Part shown: piece after piece, positions 31,511 through 42,281 of the stretch | Layout of the letters: the number at the start of each line of letters is the position of its first letter | Numbering within the stretch: position 1 is the stretch's first letter | Assembly (NCBI RefSeq): GCF_031583575.1 | Contig: NZ_CP134146.1 | Span: forward strand, 2,728,001 to 2,792,000 | Source: Thalassotalea nanhaiensis | Lineage (GTDB): Bacteria; Pseudomonadota; Gammaproteobacteria; Enterobacterales; Alteromonadaceae | Reading direction: 5' to 3' | DNA: 64,000 nt | Notes under the pieces: model-generated | Seen by the model: only the letters and a program-made list of their open reading frames with translations | Told to the model about the DNA's origin: nothing | The model's database searches: none | Position numbers and translations under genes: made by a program

Positions 31511-32287
31511 CTATGATTCGATATTTATTGGTTTCTTAAATACCAAGGTGAACCTATCTGTATTACCAGTAACAGATTTTCTACCCACTTCATAACCAAG
31601 CTCATCATCAGGGCGATAAAACATATCAGAAGATTTTTCTAATATAAAACCTGCCGCTTGTACTTCTAAAATTACTTTGACTGCATCTTCACGGCGGCGT
31701 AACTCGTGTGTTTCAGGAGCCATATGACGTCGGCTATGGTCAATAATTACATAAGTTCCACCGGGCTTGAGAGAGTCAAAGGTAGCTTTGTTTAATTTAG
31801 CTTTATCTTCTTGATTAAAGTTGTGATATTCACGAATATTCAAAACCATATCAGCATCAGATATCCCAAAACTCAAATCACCTAATTGATAACGGCTTTC
31901 AGTGCGATTCCAGCTTAATTCAATAGGCAGCTTTTTCGCTTTACTTATCTCATCTACTTTCAATAAGTCATCAAAATCAGCAAGCCACTTCTCACTGTAT
32001 GCTAAATGAAGTTCGCCATTATCTTTTAATACTGGAGCAAGTATTTTGGTATACCAGCCATTACCTGGTGCAAATTCGATTACCTTCATATCATCTTTCA
32101 GTCCAATGAATTCTAAAGCTTGAATTGGTTGGCGATTGCGATCTCTAGCAGTATCAACTTCTGTACGATGCTCCATTTTCATTGCCGCCCACACCTTTTC
32201 TTGGAGAGGTGTCAAATTTGCCAATGATGCAAATGAACTGAATAAGCCAAGTGAGGCTAACCCGATTAATATTTTTTTATTTTTCAT
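31511..32287 (-). CDS. Exported methyltransferase-like protein (COG4798 type)
   Basis: A class I SAM-dependent methyltransferase fold is suggested by VIEFAPGNGWYTKILAPVLKDNGELHLAYSE (motif I region), DADMVLNIREYHNF and LKPGGTYVIIDHSRRHM. It resembles the predicted methyltransferases of COG4798. The start at 32287 has AGGGAA upstream and gives a clear signal peptide (MKNKKILIGLASLGLFSSFASLA), so the domain would act outside the cytoplasm, where SAM is not expected. The in-frame start at 32317 would add ten residues with no good site. Its real substrate is unknown. Confidence 0.8.
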   Translation of the reverse strand: MKNKKILIGLASLGLFSSFASLANLTPLQEKVWAAMKMEHRTEVDTARDRNRQPIQALEFIGLKDDMKVIEFAPGNGWYTKILAPVLKDNGELHLAYSEKWLADFDDLLKVDEISKAKKLPIELSWNRTESRYQLGDLSFGISDADMVLNIREYHNFNQEDKAKLNKATFDSLKPGGTYVIIDHSRRHMAPETHELRRREDAVKVILEVQAAGFILEKSSDMFYRPDDELGYEVGRKSVTGNTDRFTLVFKKPINIES

Positions 32288-32568
32288 TTTGTATTCCCTT
32301 TGATTCCGCACAGTCATCCATATTTAGCAGTTTATTCAAATATGATGCTATTTAAAAAGTGCAATTTTCAGTTGTACTGACTAACCGCTTTTCGCACAAA
32401 GCTAACCGAAGTAAACTTTAATCATTTGTAAATCAACAATACATGATGTTATTGTTTAAACACAAGTTTTTACTGTTGGTGACTGCCTCCATAGAGTGAA
32501 ATTAAAACGTTCAATCTACAATCGGCATTCATAATTCACCTACCTAATGCGCGTTATGAGTATCGAAT

Positions 32569-33120
32569 ATGAGCATCAATTTTCAACCATTGAACAAGCA
32601 TGACGTTAACTTTTCAAACGTGCTCGATCTTTACAGGGAAGCATTTCCAGAAATTCGTCGCGTACCGCAATGGCTGCTTCGCTATAAAATGAGAAAAGGC
32701 AAAGCAGGGTTTAGCGTTATTTATGATCATGATACTTGGCTTGGATTTATCTATACCACAGAATATAAAGACATAATTTATGTACAATTCATGGCAATAA
32801 CTGAATCTCTCCGTTCTTCTGGATACGGAAGTAAAGTAATTGACTCAATTAAAGATATGTATTGCGGTAAAAGAATTGTATTAAATATTGAAGAACTCAA
32901 TGAGCAAGCTGAAAACTACCCTCAGAGACTAAAACGTAAAGCATTTTATGAAAAAAATGACTTTAACTCTTCAGGGTATATTGTTAAAGAACCTGCTGAA
33001 CGGGTTGAGGTGCTTATATTTGGCGGAAACATCAGTAAAGAAGAAATAGAAGAAATGTACAAATCTCTTATGGGCTTCCCTTTTGGTTTATTAATTAAAC
33101 CAGAAGTGTTTAAGATTTAA
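32569..33120 (+). CDS. GNAT family N-acetyltransferase
   Basis: A 183-residue protein with a GNAT fold: the acetyl-CoA-binding pattern IYVQFMAITESLRSSGYGSKVIDSI is near residue 75, and RLKRKAFYEKNDF is typical of motif B. The substrate cannot be told. The start lacks a strong ribosome binding site. It is divergent from the exported methyltransferase-like gene, and the 281-base gap between them must hold both promoters. Confidence 0.8.
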   Translation: MSINFQPLNKHDVNFSNVLDLYREAFPEIRRVPQWLLRYKMRKGKAGFSVIYDHDTWLGFIYTTEYKDIIYVQFMAITESLRSSGYGSKVIDSIKDMYCGKRIVLNIEELNEQAENYPQRLKRKAFYEKNDFNSSGYIVKEPAERVEVLIFGGNISKEEIEEMYKSLMGFPFGLLIKPEVFKI

Positions 33121-33164
33121 TAAAACTAATTTTTACGACCCTAACTGCCTCTGGTTATTCTAGC

Positions 33165-33186
33165 TAATGGCAACCCATGGCCATTA
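33165..33186. terminator. Hairpin between convergent GNAT gene and kdsB
   Basis: TAATGGC at 33165-33171 pairs with GCCATTA at 33180-33186, between two converging genes. The T tracts are weak, so this is a candidate bidirectional terminator only. Confidence 0.4.
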
Positions 33187-33220
33187 ACTTTTGCCAAATA
33201 AAATAATTACCCAACAGACT

Positions 33221-33985
33221 TTATAAGCTGGCAGCGTAGCGTCGAGCTTTTTCTAAATCTTCTGGAGTATCAACACCTTCAACGGGTAATCGTGATTGCG
33301 CAACTTCAACATGAATTTTCTCACCTTGCCAAAGAACACGTAATTGCTCTAACGCTTCTATGTTTTCCAAGGCACTTGTTGGCCATTGTACGTAATCTTT
33401 AATGAACCCTGCACGGTAAGCATAAATACCAATGTGTCGCAGGTAAAAGTCCCCTACTTCTTTAATGTCTTGAGTATTTAAAAAGCGTTCACGATCATAA
33501 GGAATTGTGGCGCGAGAGAAATATAAGGCATAGCCATCTTTGTCACATAGCACTTTAACCGCATTTGGGTTTAATGCTTCCTCAACCGAGTCTATATTTA
33601 CGGCTAAAGTCGACATGCGAGCTTTACTTTGCCCTGCTAAGTTGGCGGCAACCTGAGCAATATTTTGGCTTGGTATAAACGGTTCATCGCCTTGAACGTT
33701 AACAATAATTTCATCATCACTGAATTGATATTGCTGCACTACTTCAGCTAATCGTTCAGTACCGGATTGATGGTCACTACGGGTTTTACATACTTCACCG
33801 CCAAAAGCGTTTACTGCAGTTTCTACTTCATCATTGTCAGTAGCAATAATAACCCGCTCTGCACCCGAGGCGAGTGCTTTTTCAGCAACCCACTGGATCA
33901 TCGGTTTACCATCAATATCTGCCAAGACTTTTCCCGGTAATCGTGTTGATTGAAAACGGGCAGGTATTACTACAGTAAATTTCAT
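33221..33985 (-). CDS. kdsB: 3-deoxy-manno-octulosonate cytidylyltransferase
   Basis: KdsB activates Kdo as CMP-Kdo for lipid A glycosylation. The N-terminus [31 protein letters not shown] is the nucleotide-binding signature, and [10 protein letters not shown] carries a metal ligand. The 254 residues are normal for the family. Its ATG overlaps the stop of the upstream ycaR-type gene (TAATG). Confidence 0.97.
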   Translation of the reverse strand: MKFTVVIPARFQSTRLPGKVLADIDGKPMIQWVAEKALASGAERVIIATDNDEVETAVNAFGGEVCKTRSDHQSGTERLAEVVQQYQFSDDEIIVNVQGDEPFIPSQNIAQVAANLAGQSKARMSTLAVNIDSVEEALNPNAVKVLCDKDGYALYFSRATIPYDRERFLNTQDIKEVGDFYLRHIGIYAYRAGFIKDYVQWPTSALENIEALEQLRVLWQGEKIHVEVAQSRLPVEGVDTPEDLEKARRYAASL

Positions 33986-34170
33986 TAGCTACGCTCTTCT
34001 TCAGACAATTTTCTTGCTTCAGTTTCTAATAAAACCGGAATATCCTTTTCAATTGGATAAGCTAAATGGTCAAACTTACAAATCAATTCTGATTTATCTT
34101 TATTAATATCAAGTTTGCCTTTACATACAGGACAGGCAAGAATGCCAATAAGGTTACTATCAAAAGCCAT
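33985..34170 (-). CDS. ycaR: Trm112/UPF0434 family protein (YcaR-like)
   Basis: A 61-residue protein beginning [20 protein letters not shown] and containing [15 protein letters not shown], diagnostic of the YcaR/UPF0434 family with a zinc-ribbon-like fold. Here the second cysteine pair is reduced to a single cysteine (LICKFDHL). The gene overlaps lpxK by 11 bases and kdsB by one base, in the conserved lpxK-ycaR-kdsB order. Confidence 0.93.
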   Translation of the reverse strand: MAFDSNLIGILACPVCKGKLDINKDKSELICKFDHLAYPIEKDIPVLLETEARKLSEEERS

Positions 34171-35170
34171 AGTTTTTACATCTCGTTATAATTAAATCAA
34201 TTAATTGCTCACCTTGGTTATCATCAAAATGAGCATCCACTGGCAAATACCAGCTATTTTGTGGCGCTATGCCCGTACACTTTACCGCATCTTTTTCAGT
34301 CATTAATAATGGTGTATTGGCACAAAATTGGTCAAAATCAGTGTCGCAAAAATGGTGGTGGTCAACAAATGCTATTTTTTGCCCTAAACTAAAACCCAGC
34401 TCATTTAAGCTAATAAAAAATCGTTCTGGGTTGCCAATTCCAGCCATAGCATTAACAACACCATTTTTTCCATGGTGCTCTTTAAAGTCTTCAACCGTTA
34501 CAACACTGCCGTCGTGAATATTGATCAGTTTATCGCCTTTTAAATACATATGCTGTTCATTCACATCAGCTAGGCCACTATTTACAATAACTTTATCGAC
34601 GGTTTTTAATCGCCATAGCCCTTCCCTTAGTGGGCCGGCAGGTAATAACCAACCATTACCAAAACGGCGATTACCATCAACAATCACTAACTCTACATCA
34701 CGTTTTAAGCGATAATGCTGTAAACCATCATCACTGATCACAATATTACAGCCCTGGTTCATTAATAGGTTTACCGAGGCTACTCGATCACTGCTTACCA
34801 CCACAGGTACCTGGCAACGTTTAAAAATAAGCACAGGCTCGTCACCTGCTTGCTCTGCGGTGGTTTCACCGGTTAACAGTAATGGTGAACTTCTTTTTTC
34901 ACCACCATAACCACGGCTAATTACGCCAACTTTCAAACCACGTTGTTTTAGCTGTTCTACAAGGTAAACAACCACGGGTGTTTTACCATTACCACCAACG
35001 CCAATATTTCCAACAATGACAACAGGGATGTCCAACTGAGGTTGTTTTAAAATACCTAAATTAAACAATACCCGTCGCAAAGCTGACAACAGATAAAATA
35101 AAACATTTAAGGGTAACAATAGCCACTTTATTGGATGATTTTGATACCAAGCCTGTTCAATTAAGCGCAC
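34160..35170 (-). CDS. lpxK: Tetraacyldisaccharide 4'-kinase
   Basis: LpxK adds the 4'-phosphate to the lipid A disaccharide at the inner membrane. The Walker A-like motif [11 protein letters not shown] is at residues 54-64, after an N-terminal amphipathic membrane helix. [39 protein letters not shown] is diagnostic. The start is a GTG with AGGGGTG upstream. It is nine bases from msbA. Confidence 0.97.
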   Translation of the reverse strand: MRLIEQAWYQNHPIKWLLLPLNVLFYLLSALRRVLFNLGILKQPQLDIPVVIVGNIGVGGNGKTPVVVYLVEQLKQRGLKVGVISRGYGGEKRSSPLLLTGETTAEQAGDEPVLIFKRCQVPVVVSSDRVASVNLLMNQGCNIVISDDGLQHYRLKRDVELVIVDGNRRFGNGWLLPAGPLREGLWRLKTVDKVIVNSGLADVNEQHMYLKGDKLINIHDGSVVTVEDFKEHHGKNGVVNAMAGIGNPERFFISLNELGFSLGQKIAFVDHHHFCDTDFDQFCANTPLLMTEKDAVKCTGIAPQNSWYLPVDAHFDDNQGEQLIDLIITRCKNYGF

Positions 35171-35179
35171 TGTTCACCC

Positions 35180-36925
35180 CTAATCACCAAATTGAAATGC
35201 ATGTAATTGTGCATAGGCACCATTTTTATCTAACAATTCTTGGTGGGTACCTTGTTCAAGTAAACTACCTTGATCCATTACGATGATAGAGTCGGCATTT
35301 TCAATGGTAGATAAACGGTGAGCAATCACCACACAGGTTCTGTTTTGCTGCAATACATTTAAAGCATCTTGTATATGGCGTTCAGATTCAGTATCTAAGG
35401 CACTGGTAGCTTCGTCCAGTATTAAAAAAGGTGCATCGCATAACAATGCTCTAGCAATTGCTAAACGTTGACGTTGACCGCCACTAAGCATAGAGCCATT
35501 ATCACCAATATTTGTTTCTAAACCTTCAGGTAAGTTTTCAACAAACTCCATTACATGGGCTGCTTTGGCTGCCGCTACTATTTCATCGCGGCTTGCTTCA
35601 GGGTTACCATAAGCAATGTTGTTTGCAACGCTATCGTTAAACAGTACAACCTGTTGAGAAACAAAGGCGAACTGTTTTCTTAAGTCTTTTAGTTTGTAAT
35701 CACGAATATTTTCACCGTCAATCAACACTTGCCCGTGATTACTGTTATAAAAACGCAGCAATAAAGAACTAAGGGTTGATTTACCACTACCTGAGCGCCC
35801 TACCAGTGCTAATGTTTTTCCAGGTTCTAGCTTAAAGCTTACATTTTTAAGTGCTGGTTTTTCGCTGCCACGGTAGTTAAATGTTACGTCATCAAATTCA
35901 ATAATGCCTTGGGCATGTTTAAGCTCAAGGGTGCCACTATCTTGCTCTACATCTTGGTCGAGCACTTCAAAAATGCTTTGTGCGGCGGCCATACCCCGTT
36001 GAAATTCGCTGTTTACCGTTGTTAATAACTTAAGCGGTCTTAACATCATAATCATACATGTAACAACAGTCGTAAATGTTCCTGGTGACAACTCACCTAT
36101 CAAATCATCTTGGCTGGCAACATATAAAACAAATGCAAGTGCAAATGAGGCTATGATTTGAATTACAGGTACACTGGTCGACTTTGCCGCCACCATTTTC
36201 ATTCGTTGCTGGCGGTTTTGGTTATTTATTTTTGCAAAACGCTCAAACTCTCGCTCTTGCCCACCAAACGACAACACTACTTTGTGGCCATTAAAGGTTT
36301 GCTCTGTCGCACTGGTGACTATACCCATCATTTTTTGAATGCGTTTACTTACCGCTCTAAAGCGTTTTGAAACGACGACGACAATACCAGCCACAATTGG
36401 GATTATAAGTAAGAAAATAGAGGATAATTGCCAGCTGTTATAAAACATCAAACCAATTAAGCCAACAACAAAAGCACCTTCACGAATTAATGTTAGAAGC
36501 GCTTTTGTTATCGCTTTTAATAACTGCTCAGTGTCATAGGTAATTTTTGAAATTAAAGTACCAGTAGACTCTTTATCATGAAACGGTACCGGCATTGCAA
36601 CAATATGCTCAAATAATTTCTGCCTTAATCGCATCACTACATGGTTTCCCATCCAAGCTAGGCAATAAGTTGCAATAAAATGAGAAATACCGCGAATAAA
36701 AAACGCACCGATAACAAATATAGGAGCGTATTTAAGAATATTAGGATTTGAATTTGTTAATCCTTCATCGATGAGAGGTTGTAGCTGTGAAAACACTAAG
36801 GTATCAATACCAGCATAGCCTAGCATACCTAAAATCGCGGCAGCCAAGCCGAAGCGTAACCCTCTGGTATATTTAAATAGTCGTTTAAAATTCTGCCAGG
36901 TGGAGGCAGGCTTTTGCTCTTGCAT
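35180..36925 (-). CDS. msbA: Lipid A export ATP-binding/permease protein MsbA
   Basis: MsbA flips core-lipid A across the inner membrane. The 581-residue half-transporter has six N-terminal membrane helices (about residues 25-300). The ATPase follows, with Walker A GRSGSGKST, signature LSGGQRQR and Walker B FLILDEATSALD. It is followed directly by lpxK, as in enterics. Confidence 0.97.
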   Translation of the reverse strand: MQEQKPASTWQNFKRLFKYTRGLRFGLAAAILGMLGYAGIDTLVFSQLQPLIDEGLTNSNPNILKYAPIFVIGAFFIRGISHFIATYCLAWMGNHVVMRLRQKLFEHIVAMPVPFHDKESTGTLISKITYDTEQLLKAITKALLTLIREGAFVVGLIGLMFYNSWQLSSIFLLIIPIVAGIVVVVSKRFRAVSKRIQKMMGIVTSATEQTFNGHKVVLSFGGQEREFERFAKINNQNRQQRMKMVAAKSTSVPVIQIIASFALAFVLYVASQDDLIGELSPGTFTTVVTCMIMMLRPLKLLTTVNSEFQRGMAAAQSIFEVLDQDVEQDSGTLELKHAQGIIEFDDVTFNYRGSEKPALKNVSFKLEPGKTLALVGRSGSGKSTLSSLLLRFYNSNHGQVLIDGENIRDYKLKDLRKQFAFVSQQVVLFNDSVANNIAYGNPEASRDEIVAAAKAAHVMEFVENLPEGLETNIGDNGSMLSGGQRQRLAIARALLCDAPFLILDEATSALDTESERHIQDALNVLQQNRTCVVIAHRLSTIENADSIIVMDQGSLLEQGTHQELLDKNGAYAQLHAFQFGD

Positions 36926-37046
36926 GAAAGTCTCTTAATTAATGCAAAAAACACTGCATCTTATTAAATTATTATGAAAGTATAATACCTGATATATAAG
37001 GCTAATTCACTGATATACAACTATAATAGCCTAATAATTGAAAAAA

Positions 37047-39359
37047 TTATTGCCATGGCCAAAAAGGCAGCAAATTTTCACGGTACGATTTATAGCTTAT
37101 TTCATGCTCGGTAAACGTAAATTGCAACATCCCCACCATACTTGTATTCAGTTCTACGGCACCAATTTGTTGGTATCGCTGGCTAACTTCCTCAACAGGC
37201 ATATTCCAACGATTTAGAAAGCCACTGCTGTAAATGACAAACTTAGGCCGAACAAACTGAACAAAGCTGAAACTTGAAGAGCTTTTAGAGCCATGGTGCG
37301 GTGCTATCAGTACATCAACTTCAGACAATGATTGTAGATATAATAACTGTAATTCCACCTTACTAGAGATATCTCCAGGCAATAATACTTTATGCACCCC
37401 ATCCGTTAGCTCAATGACACAGGAATCATCATTATGCTCCCCCACGTTATTAATAGGCGACAACACTTTTAATGTTAAGTCTTGCCAGTTTATAGATGTG
37501 CCGGCACTACATTGACGATTATTTTTCAACTCTGCAAAATTTACGGCAAATGATTTAACTAAGTTATGCTGCTGTAAGTGCACTAAACCGCCAGCATGAT
37601 CGTTATCACTGTGACTTAGTATGGCCAGATCAATTACCTCCAACCGATTGGTAAGTAAATAAGGCTTAACTGCAGCTTCAACAAAATTAAAGCCACTTGA
37701 ATAAGATGCACCAGTGTCATACAAGATTGCCTTACCATTTTTTTCAATCAATACAGCTAAACCGTGACCAACATCAAACACTGTCATCAACCAATAATTA
37801 TTCGTTCGCTGCCAATATTTCGCGCCTACTTCAACCAAAAATAGACTCACTAAGATAGGAAACAGAGTAATAACTTGCCATTTGAAACTTATTAATCGCA
37901 GGCTTTGCAAAAATATTGCTAACGGGAGTAAACAAACAATGATCAGAGCTGGTGTCGAAAACGATACAATAGAATACTCAAATGCAGTAAGCCAATTAAG
38001 GTAACTTATACTGAGTTGCAGACAATAATTGGCAATATCAAATAACCATAAAGCTAATGAAGGGATTATGGGTAACGACAATGTAGCAATTAAAATGATA
38101 GGAATTGCCGTAAACGACAACCAAGGAACAACAACAATATTTGCAAAAGGCGCGACAACAGAAACTTGATTAAACAGAAGTAAGGTCATTGGCATTAAAA
38201 ATAAGCAAATACCAAGTTGTAATAACAATAAAGACAACAGGGCCTTTTGCCACTTAGACCTGTCTTGAACTAAATAGCCCCAGCGCCAAAAACTAAATAA
38301 AATAACTAATACCGCACTAAAAGATAAATACAAACTTGCATCTAAAATTGCAAATGGCTCTATCACAATAATGGTACACAAACTAAGTAACAACCATTTG
38401 ATAATACTGACCTTAGTGCAAAATAGCCTAAATGCATAAAACCATAACAACATAATTAACGCTCTAACTGTTGGCATCGCAAACCCAGCCAGGTATGAAT
38501 AACTACAAGCAAAAATTAGACTAACGATGATTGGATAAAGATATAAATACCGTTGTGATATTAACGGTTTGGGTAACAGCCAAATAACCAGTTTGGTCAA
38601 GGTAAACCCAAACGCTGCAATAAGGCCTAAGTGCAACCCAGATATAGCCATTAAATGTTGAGTACCGGTAGTTTGTAACATTTGCCACATAGGTTTATCT
38701 ATTTGAGATTTATCGCCAAGTGACAACGCTAAAATTAACGGTTTTAAATTTTGTTTAAGCCTTGTGTTTAACTGGTTGTAAAGTGCTTGCCTAACACTTT
38801 TTGATTTTTCCAGCACCATGTTTTGTGCTGACTTTTTTACATAACCGGTAACAACAATATGTTTTTGTAGTAACCATTTTTGATAGGAAAAACCACCTTG
38901 ATTAGCAAACCCATGGGCGGGTTTTAGTTTTACCAGTAAGCGGATATTATCGCCTTGAGAAAGGTTGATATTTGCTTGTTTAAACGTGAGTCGAGCTAAG
39001 AATGTCTTCTTTAACCGTTGTGAGTTTATTGATTGTATTTCAACATTAAAGCGAAGGTCTTCACTTTCTACAATCAAGGTTTGTACTGTACCCTGTATCA
39101 ATACATCATTTAAATGTAAGGTATTTACGTCTAAGTCATTATTTTCGCTCCATGAAAAATGAGCATGCGCGGCCCATAAAATATAGGTAAATCCAACAAG
39201 CCAAGCGAGTACTGGTAGCAGTTTTTTACAAAAATAGACAAGAATAGCGACACAAAAACAAGACAACGCTAACAATAATAGATAGTATAACGCCGGTACT
39301 TGCTCAAGCACTAACGCACAGCATGCACCAACAAAAAATAACAGCAACCACCGTTCCAT
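37047..39359 (-). CDS. comEC: ComEC/Rec2 family DNA internalisation protein
   Basis: The 770-residue protein has the ComEC layout. An N-terminal region carries the DUF4131/OB part, then the Competence domain with many membrane helices (MAISGLHLGLIAAFGF; FAMPTVRALIMLL). A C-terminal metallo-beta-lactamase-like domain has ILSHSDNDHAGGLVHL and IAPHHGSKSSSS. It forms the channel for single-stranded DNA uptake in natural transformation. The order comEC-msbA-lpxK-ycaR-kdsB is conserved, so its place alone does not show that this strain is competent. Confidence 0.95.
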   Translation of the reverse strand: MERWLLLFFVGACCALVLEQVPALYYLLLLALSCFCVAILVYFCKKLLPVLAWLVGFTYILWAAHAHFSWSENNDLDVNTLHLNDVLIQGTVQTLIVESEDLRFNVEIQSINSQRLKKTFLARLTFKQANINLSQGDNIRLLVKLKPAHGFANQGGFSYQKWLLQKHIVVTGYVKKSAQNMVLEKSKSVRQALYNQLNTRLKQNLKPLILALSLGDKSQIDKPMWQMLQTTGTQHLMAISGLHLGLIAAFGFTLTKLVIWLLPKPLISQRYLYLYPIIVSLIFACSYSYLAGFAMPTVRALIMLLWFYAFRLFCTKVSIIKWLLLSLCTIIVIEPFAILDASLYLSFSAVLVILFSFWRWGYLVQDRSKWQKALLSLLLLQLGICLFLMPMTLLLFNQVSVVAPFANIVVVPWLSFTAIPIILIATLSLPIIPSLALWLFDIANYCLQLSISYLNWLTAFEYSIVSFSTPALIIVCLLPLAIFLQSLRLISFKWQVITLFPILVSLFLVEVGAKYWQRTNNYWLMTVFDVGHGLAVLIEKNGKAILYDTGASYSSGFNFVEAAVKPYLLTNRLEVIDLAILSHSDNDHAGGLVHLQQHNLVKSFAVNFAELKNNRQCSAGTSINWQDLTLKVLSPINNVGEHNDDSCVIELTDGVHKVLLPGDISSKVELQLLYLQSLSEVDVLIAPHHGSKSSSSFSFVQFVRPKFVIYSSGFLNRWNMPVEEVSQRYQQIGAVELNTSMVGMLQFTFTEHEISYKSYRENLLPFWPWQ

Positions 39360-39476
39360 AGTGAATTGTCCATAATAATGCTGAAAATTAAGTTGTAATG
39401 AGTATAGTCGCTTTTAAATTTCCTATACTGACTTAGTTCCCTTTAAAAATAATACGCAAAAAGATTAACTAAACAT

Positions 39477-39986
39477 ATGCCGAAGAAAATGATCAAACGA
39501 TGGTTACCTGATCATCACACCATCAAAACAAATAAGCACCTGCAAATTTTTGGTGATGTGTTACATGACGCTAATTTATGGCACCTTAATCGCCGTTCTG
39601 TTTCAAAAGCATTTGCAGTTGGATTATTTTTCGCCTTTGTTCCGGTGCCATTTCAAATGATGTTAGCAGCTGGAATGGCAATTTTAGTCCATGCAAACTT
39701 ACCTCTTTCGGTAGCTCTTGTTTGGTTAAGCAACCCTATTACTATTCCACCAATATTTTACGGGTGTTATAAATTAGGCACGGTGTTAATGAATGTACCA
39801 CCGCAAGACTTTGCTTTTGAATTAAGTGTAGAGTGGCTAACGACAAGTTTATCAGCCGTTGCCGGTCCATTCCTACTTGGCTGTGCTGTTTGTGCAGTGT
39901 TCTTTTCAGTCGTAGGTTATTTTACCATTAATGGTATTTGGCGTTATTCAGTAGCAAGCAGTTGGAAAAAGCGTAAAGACCGTTAA
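39477..39986 (+). CDS. DUF2062 domain-containing membrane protein
   Basis: A 169-residue protein with a DUF2062 domain: NRRSVSKAFAVGLFFAFVPVPFQMMLAAGMAILVHANLPLSVALVWLSNPITIPPIFYGCYKLG, and a further C-terminal membrane helix. The family is found with glycosyltransferases and alone; its role is unknown to me. It is divergent from comEC. Confidence 0.9.
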   Translation: MPKKMIKRWLPDHHTIKTNKHLQIFGDVLHDANLWHLNRRSVSKAFAVGLFFAFVPVPFQMMLAAGMAILVHANLPLSVALVWLSNPITIPPIFYGCYKLGTVLMNVPPQDFAFELSVEWLTTSLSAVAGPFLLGCAVCAVFFSVVGYFTINGIWRYSVASSWKKRKDR

Positions 39987-40067
39987 AAATCCGGTTTTAA
40001 ACACAGTACCCCACCATAATAAGGCCAGTAAAAATTATCTGCTGGCCATTAACAACTCAATATAAAA

Positions 40068-40101
40068 AAACTCTTAACCTTCGATTTAAGATTAAGAGTT
40101 T
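40068..40101. terminator. Bidirectional hairpin between DUF2062 gene and S9 peptidase
   Basis: AAACTCTTAA at 40068-40077 pairs with TTAAGAGTTT at 40092-40101, flanked by A and T runs. A second inverted repeat (GGCCAG/CTGGCC) lies at 40023-40047. Together they fit terminators for the two converging genes. Confidence 0.75.
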
Positions 40102-40163
40102 AACTAAATGATTTTAATACTTTATTCTCTACTAACTAAGTAGAAAACTCGGTGAAGTAAGCC

Positions 40164-42125
40164 TTACATTAAATGCTCATTTAAAAACTTCAGCACGTTA
40201 TTCATGTATTCCTTTTTGTCTTCCGGATCAAAGAACCCATGACCTTCACCTTCAATTGGATACCAGATGTATTCTTTATTTGACTCATCAAGCGCGTCAA
40301 TTAAACGCTCTGAATGTTCAAACGGCACTTGTTTATCCAGTTCACCATGAGCGATTAACAACGGTATGTTTATTTTATCCACGCCATGAACTGGTGACAT
40401 TGCTTTTAATACGGTTTCATCTGTACCTAAAGTTTTTTCAAGGTAACTTTTGCCCGAGTAAAGTCGTTTTATATTACCTTCGTCATACATGAACTCTAAA
40501 TCATATACGCCAGCATAAGCAACGGCGCACTTATATGTATCAGGGTAATTAATAGCGCTTTGAACTGCCGAATAACCACCAAAACTTGCGCCCATTACAC
40601 AGGCTTTACCTTTCTCAGCTTTGCCGGTGTTAATTGCCCAGTTATAAGCTTCTAAAATATCTTGTTGAATAGCCGAGCCCCAGTTTCTGTAGCCAGCCTC
40701 TTCAAACGTAGAACCGTAACCTGATGAGCCTCTAAAGTTTATTTGCAAAACTGAATAGCCATTTAAAGCCAAGTACTGGTTTGTGGCATCAAATCCCCAG
40801 TAATCCCTTGCGTGAGGGCCACCGTGAACATAAACGATCAATGGCGCTATTTCGCCTTTTTTAGCTACTTTTCCCTGGGTAAATAAACCGCTGATCTCAA
40901 GATTGTCTGAAGTAGTAAATTTAATAGGATCGGTATACACCAACTTGTTGGAGTCAAGGTTAGGGTAGTATTTAAACATTAAGCTTAACGAGTTTTTTTC
41001 ATTATCGAATAGGTAAAACGTACCTGCTTCAATATCTGATGACGTTCTAACTATCGAAAGCTTACCATCTTCAGTTTGACTGGTAATGTCGATAACATGT
41101 CCTGGAAATGATGCCACAAGCTTTTTAAAAACCTTTGCTTCCGGTAACGATTTATTCAACATGTAATAAGCGGGAAATTCATCATCTACTCGCAGCGCAT
41201 AAACGTTACGTTTATCAACCGTTTTATTAACCGCGCTAATATCAACTTTTTTATCGGTTAATATGTGTTTATAGCTGCCATCAGTTAAGTTTAATTTGAA
41301 CAAACCAGCAATATCTTGTTCAAAATTATCTATAACATAAAGATGTTCACCTGATTGGTTAACTGTTAATGGTGTAAAGTATTGACCAAAATTTGCCTCA
41401 GGAATTTGATGCCATTCATCCCCCTTCTTTAAATAAGCTTGTCGGTTGTAATTTTTATCAATCGCGGTGGCAACTTTTAAATTACCGTCAACATCGGTAA
41501 TAAAGCGTGCTTTTGGCGCAGGACCTTTACCAAGTTTTTGCTTGATTTTTCCGGTGTAAACATCAATTTTAAAAATAGATGCAATTACATCACTGTGCCT
41601 ACTTTGAGGAGTAGAGCTTATCAGAATGTGCTTGTCATCCTCAGGTAGAAAATCAATAACTTGAGCCCAACCGATGATTTGTTGGTTCTTTTTAATGTTA
41701 CTGCCCACCTGCTTACTGCCAGCTCGGTAACCATAAATGAGTTTAGCCTTAGAGCTATCCTTATTTATTGCGTACAACTCACCATAAAAATAGGACTCTT
41801 TACTCCAAGGTTCACGCTGGTTTATTTGTATTACCACACGTTCGTTATTTACCCACTCGTAATAGCCTACTTCATTATTCCCTGGCAAAATGGCACTACC
41901 AGTAACTTTCATTGTTGCTCTTTCTATAAACGCTAATGCGGGTTTATCATCTTTCAGTATCTTGACAGCAAGATGGTTGCCATCAGGGGATATTTTAACC
42001 CCTAAATATTCTGGTCGATCAAACAGGTGGGACCAATTGTTGGCATTGGCACTGAAACAGATACTAAATAGCATCAACAGCAGAAACAGCGGAGATTTTT
42101 TGAACACTTTCAACTTCCTTATCAT
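40164..42125 (-). CDS. S9 family (prolyl oligopeptidase-type) peptidase, exported
   Basis: A 653-residue alpha/beta hydrolase with an N-terminal beta-propeller-like region and a C-terminal peptidase domain. The catalytic triad is visible as Ser514 (GASFGGYS), Asp597 (GELDKQ) and His629 (EGEGHGF). A signal peptide (MIRKLKVFKKSPLFLLLMLFSICFSANA) suggests a periplasmic enzyme. Such peptidases are numerous in marine Alteromonadales and help peptide use; the substrate here is unknown. It stands alone between convergent and tandem neighbours. Confidence 0.92.
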   Translation of the reverse strand: MIRKLKVFKKSPLFLLLMLFSICFSANANNWSHLFDRPEYLGVKISPDGNHLAVKILKDDKPALAFIERATMKVTGSAILPGNNEVGYYEWVNNERVVIQINQREPWSKESYFYGELYAINKDSSKAKLIYGYRAGSKQVGSNIKKNQQIIGWAQVIDFLPEDDKHILISSTPQSRHSDVIASIFKIDVYTGKIKQKLGKGPAPKARFITDVDGNLKVATAIDKNYNRQAYLKKGDEWHQIPEANFGQYFTPLTVNQSGEHLYVIDNFEQDIAGLFKLNLTDGSYKHILTDKKVDISAVNKTVDKRNVYALRVDDEFPAYYMLNKSLPEAKVFKKLVASFPGHVIDITSQTEDGKLSIVRTSSDIEAGTFYLFDNEKNSLSLMFKYYPNLDSNKLVYTDPIKFTTSDNLEISGLFTQGKVAKKGEIAPLIVYVHGGPHARDYWGFDATNQYLALNGYSVLQINFRGSSGYGSTFEEAGYRNWGSAIQQDILEAYNWAINTGKAEKGKACVMGASFGGYSAVQSAINYPDTYKCAVAYAGVYDLEFMYDEGNIKRLYSGKSYLEKTLGTDETVLKAMSPVHGVDKINIPLLIAHGELDKQVPFEHSERLIDALDESNKEYIWYPIEGEGHGFFDPEDKKEYMNNVLKFLNEHLM

Positions 42126-42281
42126 TATTGTTTTTATTAGTTTATTTTATTTTTAATGCTTAAATACCCGAAGGGACATCATATTTGCACATAAAGACAA
42201 TAAAACTATCATTTCAATACTGTTAATTCAATCTATTTTGTGTTCTAACTATCGCGACATCACACTATTCAGGTGCAGGTT

